DNA from: Apostichopus japonicus
Lineage: Eukaryota; Echinodermata; Holothuroidea; Aspidochirotida; Stichopodidae
Direction: 5' to 3'
NCBI RefSeq assembly: GCF_037975245.1
Contig: NC_092576.1
Location: 23,667,111 to 23,731,110 of the forward strand
DNA: 64,000 nucleotides
Shown here piece by piece: positions 12,797 through 25,312 of this stretch. The notes under the pieces are model-generated. The model searched no databases and was not told the DNA's origin. It was given only the letters and a program-made list of their open reading frames with translations. The stretch's first letter is position 1; each line of letters begins with the position of its first letter. Position numbers and translations under genes: made by a program.

Positions 12797-13115
12797 AAAA
12801 TGAGTGACTTAAAGAGCAAAAGAGCACACCGTGAGCAAAAGAGAGTAGTCATGTGATGGCACGCGAGCACAAAATGAGTGACTCAAAGAGCAAAGTAGCA
12901 CACCGTGAGCAAAAGAGAGTAGTCATGTGATGGCACGCGAGCACAAAATGAGTGACTCAAAGAGCAAAGTAGCACACCGTGAGCAAAAGAGAGTAGTCAT
13001 GTGATGGCACGCGAGCACAAAATGAGTGACTCAAAGAGCAAAAAAAAACACACCGTGAGCAAAAGAAAGTAGTCATGTGATGGCACGCGAGCACAAAATG
13101 AATGACTCAAAGAGC
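12797..13115. repeat. 74-bp minisatellite (about 4.3 copies)
   Basis: The phrase AAAATGAGTGACTCAAAGAG recurs at 12797, 12871, 12945, 13019 and 13095. Spacings are 74, 74, 74 and 76 bp, and internal copies are almost identical. Most units contain TGACTCA, the consensus AP-1 (bZIP) site, within the palindrome-like GAGTGACTC. Whether any factor binds here is inference. Confidence 0.92.
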
Positions 13116-14470
13116 TCTCCATCTGCAGAATAGCTTGATGTTTGTGCAAATAAGACATTGAAACTTTCCAATATTGTATGCCCAATTTTTTACTAGTTCT
13201 CAAAATATACTATTGTTAGTGTATCTGCATGTTTTTACCTTAACTCACAATTCTCGACTTTGTGAGACGAAATGGAGAATTATACTTATAACGATGATTA
13301 AAAAAAACGAATACTACTACACTTTTATTGTCTGTTACTGCTTTTGTTCGTCAAAGAAGTTGGCAAAACGACGTCATATTCTAGCAAATGAACTATCTAC
13401 CTTTCAAAATGGAATAACTGCCGTTCCTATGCCTAAGTTTACTTTAAAAGTTAGAGACAGTTATAATCGGAACGCTTCAATATTCAAAACTATTATGTTG
13501 GCATAAAATATCAAAGTTTTATCGCAAACCTGTGTTCTAAGGAACCCAACGACGCGTTTAAGTGCTACAACGTTCCTTGTTGCTATTTTTAAGTTAAGAA
13601 TAACTTTTGGAGATAATAAATTTGGTTCCCAGTTGTAGTTGGAACTGAACTCTTCTCATAACTTTAACCGCCACATAAACTCCAATTACCACTGCAAAAT
13701 GTTTTTATTTACTACCCTACTATCAAGCTTGCCTGAAATTAAAAGAAATATAAATAAACATTCCGGAGGTGTAAATAGCGTGTACCTTAATTAACCTACA
13801 TCGTCAATATCTACAAAGTCCATTTAATTTTAATCCAACGGTTGTACGGCTTCAAAACACAACATGTCCCTTTTTCGTTAATAATTCAAAGCTCTAATCT
13901 ACTCAAGAAGAAAGCAAAGGGTAAAAGGTTTTATGTTGCATGTAATTGTACCTTGTTTGAACTTTGCTCACTTATGGTATTGTATTTTAATTGTAATATA
14001 AAGATCCCCCACGAGCCTTCAAAAATTCTGTTGTCAAGATCCTCATTTTTATTTTCACTTGATGATAGTAGATTTAATCTTTCTCGCATATATTTTGACC
14101 CTAACAAAGGCGTGATATGTTTAAAAAACTTCAGTGGATGCTGAGGTTACCATGCGTTCAAGTTGAAAATAATCAGAGTCATCGTGTTTTTGTTACATCG
14201 TTAACCTTGTTCCCTGGTGCTTGAGAACTCTTCTAGTTAAAGCCACTCAACTATAAAGATAAAAATATGTTTCTTAAGAACATCTGGCATTGTTTCAAGA
14301 ACCCTTCAGTTCAATTATTAATCTCGTAAAAAATATGTCGGTAAAACCTACTTCCGTGTTTTTTCATTTTAGATATTTAATTTTTGAAGATACTACTTTT
14401 TTTGCTAAGAAATACCACTATCAGGATTGCTCGTATTGATCAAAACACATAAAACTTAAATTTGTCTTAG
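13116..14470. other. Unassigned non-coding stretch
   Basis: Plus-strand frames of 110 codons (13174-13506) and 100 codons (13842-14144) exist, but no family, splice signals or composition bias support them. They lie just downstream of the LINE region and could be random AT-rich frames. Confidence 0.35.
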
Positions 14471-14528
14471 ATTATCTTAGTCTGGGTAGATTCTAACAGT
14501 GCTACAACTCAAAAAGTTGTCTATCGAA

Positions 14529-14598
14529 AATAATAATAATAATAAAAATGATAATAATAATAAAAATGATAAAAATAATAGTTCAAATAATAATAGTA

Positions 14599-14637
<39 letters not shown>

Positions 14638-14668
14638 GTAGTAATAATAATATTAATAATATTTTTTT
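14529..14668 (-). repeat. Interrupted (AAT)n tract: 3' tail of the adjacent LINE
   Basis: AAT/ATT triplets with AAG, GAT and AGT interruptions lie just past the 3' end of the minus-strand LINE remnant (its last recognisable codon is near 14779). A trinucleotide tail at a LINE 3' end matches the arrangement at 17149-17494 for the neighbouring LINE. Confidence 0.7.
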
Positions 14669-14775
14669 GGTTTTTTTTTCAAATTTTTTATTTGCATCCA
14701 TCTCTTCTGCACAACATATTAAATTGAAAAGAAAGAAAAAGTTCGCTTCATGACACCAAAAGGAAATTTCCTTTA

Positions 14776-17148
14776 TCAATAATGCAAAGAATCTCTTAGC
14801 AGTTTAATTTCTTTGTGCTTTTTGTTATTGATAAGTATATACATTTCAACACTCAAGAAAAATGAAAGCTTATGCTTGAAAATATCATAACTTGGAACGC
14901 TTTTGTTAATTCTGCAAAGGTAAATATAATATTTGGCATAAAACATTGTCAGGCTATACCATTTCATTTTGTTCTCGTAATCATAACCAAAATACAGGTG
15001 TTCGTACTCAACTTCAACCTTTGAATTAAAGATTTCAAGATATATTTTGTTCCAAATATCTCCAACTGCGCTACAGCGCCAGTAAAGGTGGTCTAAAGTT
15101 TCAGTAGACTCGCCACAAAAACTGCAACTTGGGTCGTCAATAATGTTAATTTTACTAAGAAAACTATTTGTAGCAATGATACGATGGATAAACTTGTACT
15201 GAAAGCTTCTAAATTTAGTATCTCTAATCTTGCTACAAGAACCAAAAATTTCACTCCAGTTTAAAGTGATGCCTTTAAAATCATTGTCCCATTTTAAACA
15301 ACCACGTGGTTGCTCAATACAACGGCTGTTAAATTTATTATAAGCATATTGACAAATCTTAGTAGTACCATATAATTGCGCTAACATTTATAACCTGCTG
15401 CCTACATGGTTGCTTCGGCAGCTGTAATGAATATCTGGATGGTACCCACGTACGTGGGATAGAATGTATAATCCCATTCAGCTTAGTAAAGGGGAAGCTT
15501 GGACAATTAAATTTAGCAATAAAAGCAGTATACGATAGAGGCCTGCCAGACATCTTGATAAAACTGTTGTTCCAGATAATCTGATCACCGTAATTCGCCA
15601 CCGGGGTTTCAAAGGTGAGATCGCTCCAAGCACAGCAGCAGTTGCGAAGAAACTCGTGTTTAACCTTCTTAAAAATATCATTTCCCTTGAAATTACAGCT
15701 AAAAAGAAAATCCTTACCAACGTTTTTCAAAAAAAAATAGTCGAAAAGGACTCTCCAATGGCCGAAATTATAATCTGTATATCTTTTAATCCAAGTGATT
15801 TTCATACTTTTCATGAAATCATGCACGTTAATCATATTCAAGCCGCCTTCTTCCTGTGGCTGCATTAAAATTTTTCTCTTTATTTTGTCGCCATTTCCTC
15901 TCCAAATAAAGTTAAACAGTAAACTATTTAGTTCCTTTAAAAATGATTCTGGAGGGTTAGGCAGAACAGAGAAGAGGAAAACAAGTTGTGACAGAGCAAA
16001 ACTCTTTATGATAACAATTTTACCATAGGGAGTCAGATCACGAGGAGACCACATATTTAGGACACTTTTCAAACGTGAAAGTTTTGGCAAATAGTTTAAG
16101 GGAGAGAGGTCACTTCTATTATTCGTAAGTGTAATACCAAGAACCTTAATAGGACCATCTGTAAAGGGAATATTATAAGCACTCTGACCATTACCATTCT
16201 CATTATTATCGCCGATAGGAAGAATGTTAGACTTTTCGAAGTTGATCTTCAGACCAGAAGCTTGTTTAAACTCTGTTAGTATCTCAACAACTCTCTGTAA
16301 AGAACGATCGTTATTGTCCAGAAAAATAGTTGTGTCATCAGCATACATAGACACTTTAATGTTAACATTGCCTACTGGAAAACCGACATACATGCGGTCA
16401 GCTCGTAATTTCAAAGCCAAAATTTCTGCACACAACACAAAAAGGTATGGGCTTAAGGGGCAACCTTGGCGCATCCCCCTTTTAACAGGAAAAAAGCCAG
16501 AGGAAACCCCGTTATTCAAAACGCAAGCCGTACAATTTGCATAAAAGGTCTTAACCCAACGAATAATGCTATCCCCAAATTTGAAAAGTTGAAGTGTATG
16601 GTACAAAAACTTCCAATTAACACTGTCGAAGGCTTTTCAAAGTCAACGAAGAGAATGTAACCTGGCACATTTTTATCCTGTGCATACTGTATAACATCTC
16701 GGATCAGTCGAATATTTTCTCCTATATATCGGTTTTTAAGGAAACCGGTTTGATCATGATGGATAACATGCGGCAAGACCTCTTTGAGTCTTGCAGAAAT
16801 ACAAGAAGCAGCAATTTTGTAGTGTACATTTAAAAGTGAGATTGGCCTCCAATTACTAATTTTCTTAATGTCTTTACCATCTTTAGGAAGTAAAGTAATG
16901 ACAGCTCTGCCTTGCTCCGAAGAAAGTTTACTTATCAGATATCCCGAGTTCAGCGACATAACAACGAAAGACTTAATTTCTGGCCAAAAAAAAATCTATA
17001 AAATTCAGCTGGCAGACCATCGCTGCCAGGTACCTTACCAGAAGCCATACTCTTAAGTGCATTCCAACATTCCTCTTCAGTTAAGGCACCTTCACAATTA
17101 TTTCTTGAATCGTCGTTCAAACCCGTAATATGAAGCGACTCAGTAAAA
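14776..17148 (-). pseudogene. Tx1/L1-like LINE ORF2 remnant (reverse transcriptase and C-terminal zinc knuckle), 5'-truncated and frameshifted
   Basis: Read on the minus strand, pieces of a non-LTR reverse transcriptase follow in correct order. The N-terminal fingers carry NALKSMASGKVPGSDGLP near 17060-17000, then NWRPISLLN near 16850 and DQTGF near 16755. FVDFEK is followed after a frameshift by FDSVNW, which is the first catalytic-aspartate motif. GMRQGCPLSPYLF lies near 16470, and the active-site box YADD near 16350. The C-terminal part ends in a CSFC...H...C zinc-knuckle (about 15130-15060), typical of L1/Tx1-clade ORF2. Frameshifts are seen near 16990 (in a poly-A/T run), 16635 and 15370. 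The endonuclease half is absent: the copy begins inside the ORF, directly against the (AAT)n/(GAT)n tract. It is therefore a dead-on-arrival insertion. Clade assignment to Tx1 within L1 rests on motif recall. Confidence 0.88.
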
Positions 17149-18010
<862 letters not shown>

Positions 18011-20666
18011 TGTCTGAGATATCATTTGGTCTGTGTATGGAATCAGTACTGCCAATATCAATGTGTAAGCAAATTGAATTAATGTCATGATATTGGAACT
18101 AAAGGTACTATATACTAAATACTTTTCAATCACTTTCTTTGAATGTGGATGTCTGATATCAACATGAACACGGTTGGCCCTTCATCGATACCTTATACCC
18201 ATTTTTGATAATATACTTCAGGGTTCTGTTAATTTGTTTTTCTTAAAAACTCACTCGGCAAATCAGAAACAATAATTGTTTGATTGACCTCTCTAATATA
18301 CAGAATTCGATCAAAGACGACGACGAAGAAAAACAAACACTTACCTTGTTTGCTGATGAAATAATGAGATATCCTGATATGATATCTATTGTGTTTACAG
18401 CTCAGACTTCGGTCTTTAATATTACTGAAATGTCACTATACATCCCATGCCTCTCGTTTTAAGACAGAAAGTGATTTCTTTGCAATACATTTACAAAAAA
18501 AAAACACAAATCAAGTCATTCCAGACGTCATTCCCGTTCAGTCATTGTAAGTTTTGGAAAGACATCAAAACATAAAACAAAATGATTTATATAAACTTAT
18601 AAATTTAAACTTCATAAACGGGCTTTCGTCACAATTGTTATCTTTGTACAAAAATATAATAATAATAATAATAAAATATATTCATGTATACTTGAGCAAG
18701 GGATGTCTTTATTTCGTGAACAGGGAAAATATTGTTCAAAACGTAAATTTAACATTTCGATCATTTCTAAATGCATAACAGTAATCCAAGAAAGTAAGAA
18801 CGATTTGTAATACAAATTTTTCCCTCGTTCTTTTTATTTAGATTATTCATACATTTATTGTTTACTAAGTAAAGCGATATGGCGTTGTGTTTTTATTTTG
18901 AAGGCTTAAATGCCGTTTTAATATAAAACAGCGATAAAAAGGTTTAGGATGAATTAGTTACCATAGAAACAATATACGCATGCTAAATTATTAAAGTTTA
19001 ACTTTGGTTTTGAACACAATCTTAATTTTTAAATGATGAAGAAGAACTTATACGCTACAGGGATTTAAGTGCATCTCGCTTGTATTGGCAAATATCAGTT
19101 CTAGATTCTTGATAAACCAAAGTAATCATTTAGGGATTGAGGCGGGGAAAAAGGAAACGGAAAAGAAACTTTACTACGTATTCAGTTACTTCGTGAATCA
19201 AAGTAATTCTTCGGAAGACGGAGGTTAGGCTGTCCGCTAAACCTCTTCCATCTTTAAACAAAAATTGTAATCCCAGGGAAAGCCATTGTTATACATAAAG
19301 TCTTTGAATTATATAAGGACTTGTCTGTATAAACAGCAAAAATAGTAACATAGTATATTCTGTTCACTTTCGGTTTTGCAGATTACCGTAGACATTTAAA
19401 ACAGTTACAGAATTAGAAATTAGTTGTCCAAAAGTGAGATAAACATGTTATATATTCAGTTCACCGTATACGATTAATTCAAATTCAACATCCAACACAG
19501 ACCAGAGCGGTTTACGCTCACTTAACCGACGAGCAGAGTTTAACATTTCATCACCGACAAACTGACATAATATATGCTAGCCTATATCTTCAACTTTATT
19601 TCTGTATAATTTCTCCATCTATTTCGAGAAATATGGTACACTGTGTTGGTTATATTTTTTATAAAGATAATTAATGTTCCTTAATCATATTGTATTTCAA
19701 GACGGTACATGAAACAAACACGTTGATTTCTTTAAACTGCAATTTGTGTTAAGTTACCACAATTTGGTGAGATAAACACATCTTAAAAAACTCAGTTAAA
19801 GATGGAAAAAACGTCTATATACAGGATAACATGCATTTGTGACATAAGGCAACCAAATTCTAAGCAACATTTAGAAATGAGATGTGAACGTCTAAAGTTG
19901 CTCCGAATACGACATCATACACCAGTGCATTAAAACTTTTAAGACCCCAAAGTATGTTTAAGTTGGAAAGATTAGGTCAGAACTCAGGATGGATCTTGTA
20001 GTTTTGTTGAAAGAGAACACAATTGTCTACTTTATACTATACATGGTTTGTCCATATTTGCCAGAGTGAATCTAAGTTTCAAACCAACTTCAAGAAATAT
20101 TCAGTTTTGAAAGGAATAATACATTGAATTTATTGCCTAATTTAGATTTAACTTTCAATTATCATAGTAAACGATGTTTTTTACATTTGTTTCACGATGA
20201 ATGTTCAATACAAAGTGATGCTACATGGCATAAACCCAGTTTTCCTTAAATTCCTCTTACGGAGGATCTTAAGCGTTATCAGGAGACTACATCCTATTCC
20301 ATCAAATCCTCTTTGTCTGAAAGGGAACTGCACTTCTCATCTCAAAGTGATGATTCTCCATCCACGAAACGTCAAAGTCTTATGTCAGAGATAATCTCAA
20401 TGAATATATCTGACTGAGATAATCTCCATGGATATATCAGAGATATTCTCAATGGATCAGAGAAAATCCATACAAATGTATTACATTCACGGCGATTCAC
20501 ATCAAAGAAACTATACCACAAAAGATAATGTTCATGGTTGAAGATGTTAATGTTGTTTCAAGGCCAAACTCGGAACTCATCCGATGCTCTCCGTTGCCTC
20601 GCCGGAATATATCATTGCTCAGACGGCATTAATACGTCACTGCATGCTGTAGTTAGTGATGATACC
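18011..20666. other. Unassigned intergenic stretch, including the probable 3' UTR of the transporter gene
   Basis: No recognisable element in 18.0-20.4 kb apart from a short AAT run at 18655-18675. A short imperfect repeat of GAGATAATCTC / GGATATATC-type words lies at about 20385-20465. On the minus strand an AATAAA hexamer (complement of 20129-20134) lies about 535 nt past the transporter stop codon and could serve as its polyadenylation signal. Nearer signals were not seen. Confidence 0.4.
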
Positions 20667-20788
20667 TCAAACTGAAGTCAAATTGGGACTCACTGACCAG
20701 ATAACACTTGTGATAATCTGCGTGACAACGAGAGAGGTAAGGTACATAAATGCGTAGCGGTAGGAGCCCGTAACATCCACCATACCAC
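20667..20788 (-). CDS. Transporter coding exon 4 (TM11-12 end, stop)
   Basis: The acceptor is a pyrimidine-rich TTTATCTTTAAG ending before base 20788. The exon completes the glycine codon begun in exon 3 and encodes GMVDVTGSYRYAFMYL and on through the last helix, ending in TGA at 20669-20667. The motif ahead of TM12 (D-x-T-G-S-Y) is a familiar SLC16 feature. The exon is too short to stand out by length and was found by its frame, phase and motif. Confidence 0.85.
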
Positions 20789-23700
20789 CTTAAAGATAAA
20801 GAAAAGAAATCAAAATCAACATAAATAAAGACTTAAATTAATTGATTCGAAATATGGTAGGGTAACGTAAACTGAAAAAAAAAAACAATGAATGAAATAT
20901 AAGCATAATATAAAAAAATGATGTTATTAATGAATACTATGAATGACTCAATAAGTTACAACGCGACTTATGCAAAACAAATATTTCAACAGAGTATGGG
21001 GTCTATTATAGGATAACGCCATAAACAGAGCCAGTTCTTGGGACCCCATGAAATTGTAGCTCACGTTAGTTCCTTTTACTACAATTATATCGAGTATTAA
21101 TCAAACAACTATTTGAGTGTTACTACTTCTATCAACACGTATCTGGATGACGAAATGTTGTGAATCAAAAAAACGACTTCCGTAATTTCTCTCCCCTTAA
21201 CTTTCATTTCGCGAACAAAATCTTCATGTTGATGAATTAACAATCCTATTTTGAAGTTTACTCTGTCTTTAGGTCTGGTAAAATTGACGAACAAATATTT
21301 ACCAAAATAATTTCAACTAAAGTAGGCTAACGTAAAATATAGTAATAACAAGTTCAACAAGGAGCATTAAAGTTTACAAAAAAACAATTTTCTACATGGT
21401 CATGACACTAAATCACATCACACACAAAGGTGTTGACTATTAAATAAGGTACTAATTAAAAGCGTTGACCACAATTTCTAAAGAAGGCAATAGATATAAC
21501 TCTAAGACAATTGTAAGTAAAATGTAATTGTTTGTCTTTTGTTGATGGTATGCCGGCTATATCAGCTACGTAAATGATCATTTCATTCCATAATGCAATG
21601 GTTTATACGTATAATTCACAATTACTAAATTCTGTAATTTTCTGCACCTTTTTGCGAAAAAAAACGTTGAGGCTTTTGATGTGCTCAAGTAGCACATTAA
21701 ACTTATTTGGGTTGCATTTTATAATTAACTAACAGACTATGGCAAAGATAACTCAACAAGAAACTTTAATGTGCTTTTAACTGATATTTCAGAATAAATA
21801 TCATATAAAGCTGTTTAAAAATGAACATATTTTAAGCAAACTGTTGCATTCAATTCCTATGTATCGTTTTCGAGAAAAAAAACATTTGACATGTTTTTGC
21901 ACGATAATAAAAAACAAATTACTTGAAGTATATAGGTGCGATGTCATAAGTTGATACTGATCAAGTTGTTTTACTATTAATCCAATTGTCTCTTCTTCTT
22001 TTCTTCAAAATTAAGATGAATTAACATATCAATGGCTTTACAGCTCCTAAAGCAAACTTGGGACTCTATCTAAGACAAAATTGTCTGTTAGTATGCAACT
22101 ATGACATCACGCCGGTTTGATTACATATATATACTACAAAACTGTGACAATTTCAACGATGAATTTCTCGAACAAGTTTCATGCAAAAATTTGATCATGA
22201 TCTTATGATATGTTTTCTTTAGCCAGTCCACAATATGGATTCCACTTGACTGTCTTTGATAGTTCAAAATATATTGATATAACTTAAGTATACGATACCA
22301 AAAAGAAAAGAAAAACTCGAATCGTATGAAATGATATTGTTTTTATACGGGTATAAGATATCACCAACTGATTTCAACAGTCAAGTTTATATCGAGTATA
22401 CACAGAAAAATGGCAAACCCGAGTTACACATTTGGCTTCGGTATCTGACAAGGATCTTGAACAATTCAAGCGAATGACTAAGGAGAATGAAAAGAACAGT
22501 TTATTACTTACCCGTAGAAAAACCTGCTAGCAAGGTCGCAAAACCACCTATACCATAGTAAACGGTGACTGCGTGTTTGAAATGATAACTACAAACGCAG
22601 GAAGGAAGCAAACTCGAGGAGACACAACTCTGTACTGAAATGCCAAATCCGCTTAAAAGGGCTGTAGCAGCTAATGCCAGGAATGTGCTATCTATAAAAC
22701 TAATAACATAACCGACCACTAAACACGATAGTGGCAAATGAAATCCCAGAGTCAAATTCATTCTTTTATGGTAAAACAGGACGGAGCTATAAACCCTTCC
22801 AATAAATCCTGAAATCCCCCCTATTGTAGACAACCAAACGGCTGTTGTGGAGTCTATGCCAAGGTATTCACCGTATGGTACAAGAAATATCGACCAACTA
22901 GTGAACTCCATGTCTCCAATAGTAGAAATGTAAAGTAAAGCAACAAATTCCGGATGCTTAGAGAACAAACGCATCCATGCCTTAAATGAAGATTTTGTTC
23001 CTTCTTTGCTTTCTTCATCATTCGAAGAACGTTGCAACATTAGTTGAGAAGTTTCAGTGTAGCCCGGTCCTCCAGTAGTTTCGTCAAGCGCTGTCTCAGC
23101 TTTAAAGTCATTGTCTTCAATAGATAAACCTTTCGGCTTCGAACCGAGTTCGCCCGAGTCAGTCTCAACGTAGGAGGAGTCTTCTGATTTCGTATTTTTG
23201 GTTGTATCGGTAAAGAATCCAGTGACAACGAGAGTAGACGTAATGATGCCCAGGACCAACATGCCTTCTTCAACACTTCGAGATTGCTCCAGATAACTCA
23301 ATAGTGGAGGCAGTGTAGCTACGCCAATGTACGAAGCGAACATACTAATAGAATAAGCTGTTGCATAATCTGCCTCAAAGGATTCTTTCAATGAAACCAC
23401 AGTGATGACGTTCACGAGTCCAAATCCAAAACCTGACACAGAAAATAACAAAATTGAAATAAAAGAAAAATGAGTTCTCTTGTATCTTACTTTGGAAGGG
23501 ATTTAATTGGCCAAAAAGAAATCAGTGATTATTTCACCATATTACCTCATTTCTTCAATAAGGTAACAATATGTAAATTCTCGTAAGCCTACATGGATTT
23601 AACGGTAGATTTTGATAATATGCACAAATCTTTAGACTTCATTCCCAGCATAATTTAAAATATTTGTTTGTGCAATTTTCTGTCGCTGAAAGCTGAGATT

Positions 23701-25247
23701 CACCCCACCTCCTATGCCCCCCTCCCATTAGCCCTTCTTCAGCTTGAGAATCGTAAACAAGTTAGTACCACTTGATAGATGATCATTATTTGATGGTATA
23801 ATGCTAACGTTTATGAAAAAAAGGAGTTAAGTTCAACAAACTACTGGTAAACAGACACAAAATGGGACACAGACCGTAAGCTTTGAATACATACCAGTCA
23901 AATCAATCTTCACTTGAATATTGTACATGTTCACAGTACAAATGTCATCTTCACGGTGTATTAAACCATTTCATTTCTTCAACCTACCAACGACAGCATT
24001 GCATACAGTGTCACTAACATTGCCGACCAGTATTACATATTTCCCTTATCGAACAAAATCAATTCTATAATGAGGTAAACAACGCTATATTTTAATTTTG
24101 TTAATGTCATTCGTATTCATATCAGACAACTTAAACAATATTTTAAGACAAAACTCAACGTATCTCTGAACAGTGTTACTGATGAAGCAAATATTGATTG
24201 ATTAATATGAATGTATTTGAATTATTGTCGATTAATTTATGTTTATTTTTGTTTCTTTGTTTGAATTTATTGCTGATTAATAATGTTTTGTCTGCTATCA
24301 GAGTGTGATTCTCATTACTATGTCACGTCGACGGTATTTGCAAAAAGGTCGAACGTATCATATCCCTCAGGACCGCATATGTCTTTCGTCTCTCGTTTTC
24401 CTGTGTTGTTTATTCATTATTGTCATCGCTCTATGCAGTAGTTCTATATTGTCATGTGGTATATTCAATATTGTCTTCGCTCTATACAGTAATTCTAGAT
24501 TGTCCTGTGTGGTATATGCAATATTGTCTTCGCTCTATACAGTAATTCTATATTGTCCTGTGTGGTATATGCAATATTGTCTTCGCTCTATATCGCTTTA
24601 CATACTGAACGTAGTATTATGCATTATTTTGATTTGATCAGTTATAACAGCAAAATCTGACACTATCGAATACTGGTATAGTATGGTATGAAATATATTT
24701 TATAAGGTTATCAACCTATTCTGGTTGTAACCTTGATAGAAATTCTGTCACAACAAGCACGGTGTTGTACGTGTACGAAGTAACGCTTCGTAGACGTTGG
24801 TTTTTAAACCAATGAAGAAGTTGCCTTAAATTTCATTGGTCGGTCTTCCATTTCTCTTGATAGTAAAATAGTAAAGGCACGATATGTTTCATTTCCTGAC
24901 CTAGCCTCGGTTCATAAAAAAAGGTTGAAAATAAAGATCCCAATAGATTTCGGACTTAATCCTCATTAATCCTTATACCAAAAGGTGTGGAGGGATAATT
25001 ATATACAATTCGTGTTGGTGTGGGTAGGTATATAGTCTTGCTGGAAACTAATAGTGGTCCAAATAATTTATATATAAATTTAAAATTCCTCTGTGTAACT
25101 TTTAGAGACCACAATAGTTTGTCCTTTTGACATCACTTAAGGTTAAACCATCAGTTGATTGGTTTAGATAGAGTTGCCGAATAAAACATTAATAGAAACT
25201 AGTTTAAATTGACATTCTATTATTATTATTATTTCTATTCTATGATC

Positions 25248-25312
<65 letters not shown>

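Noticed and set aside
18280-18462. Plus-strand frame containing a LINE-like L-F-A-D-E phrase
   Set aside because: Only about eight residues resemble a reverse-transcriptase active-site context, on the strand opposite to the neighbouring LINEs, with no flanking motifs.
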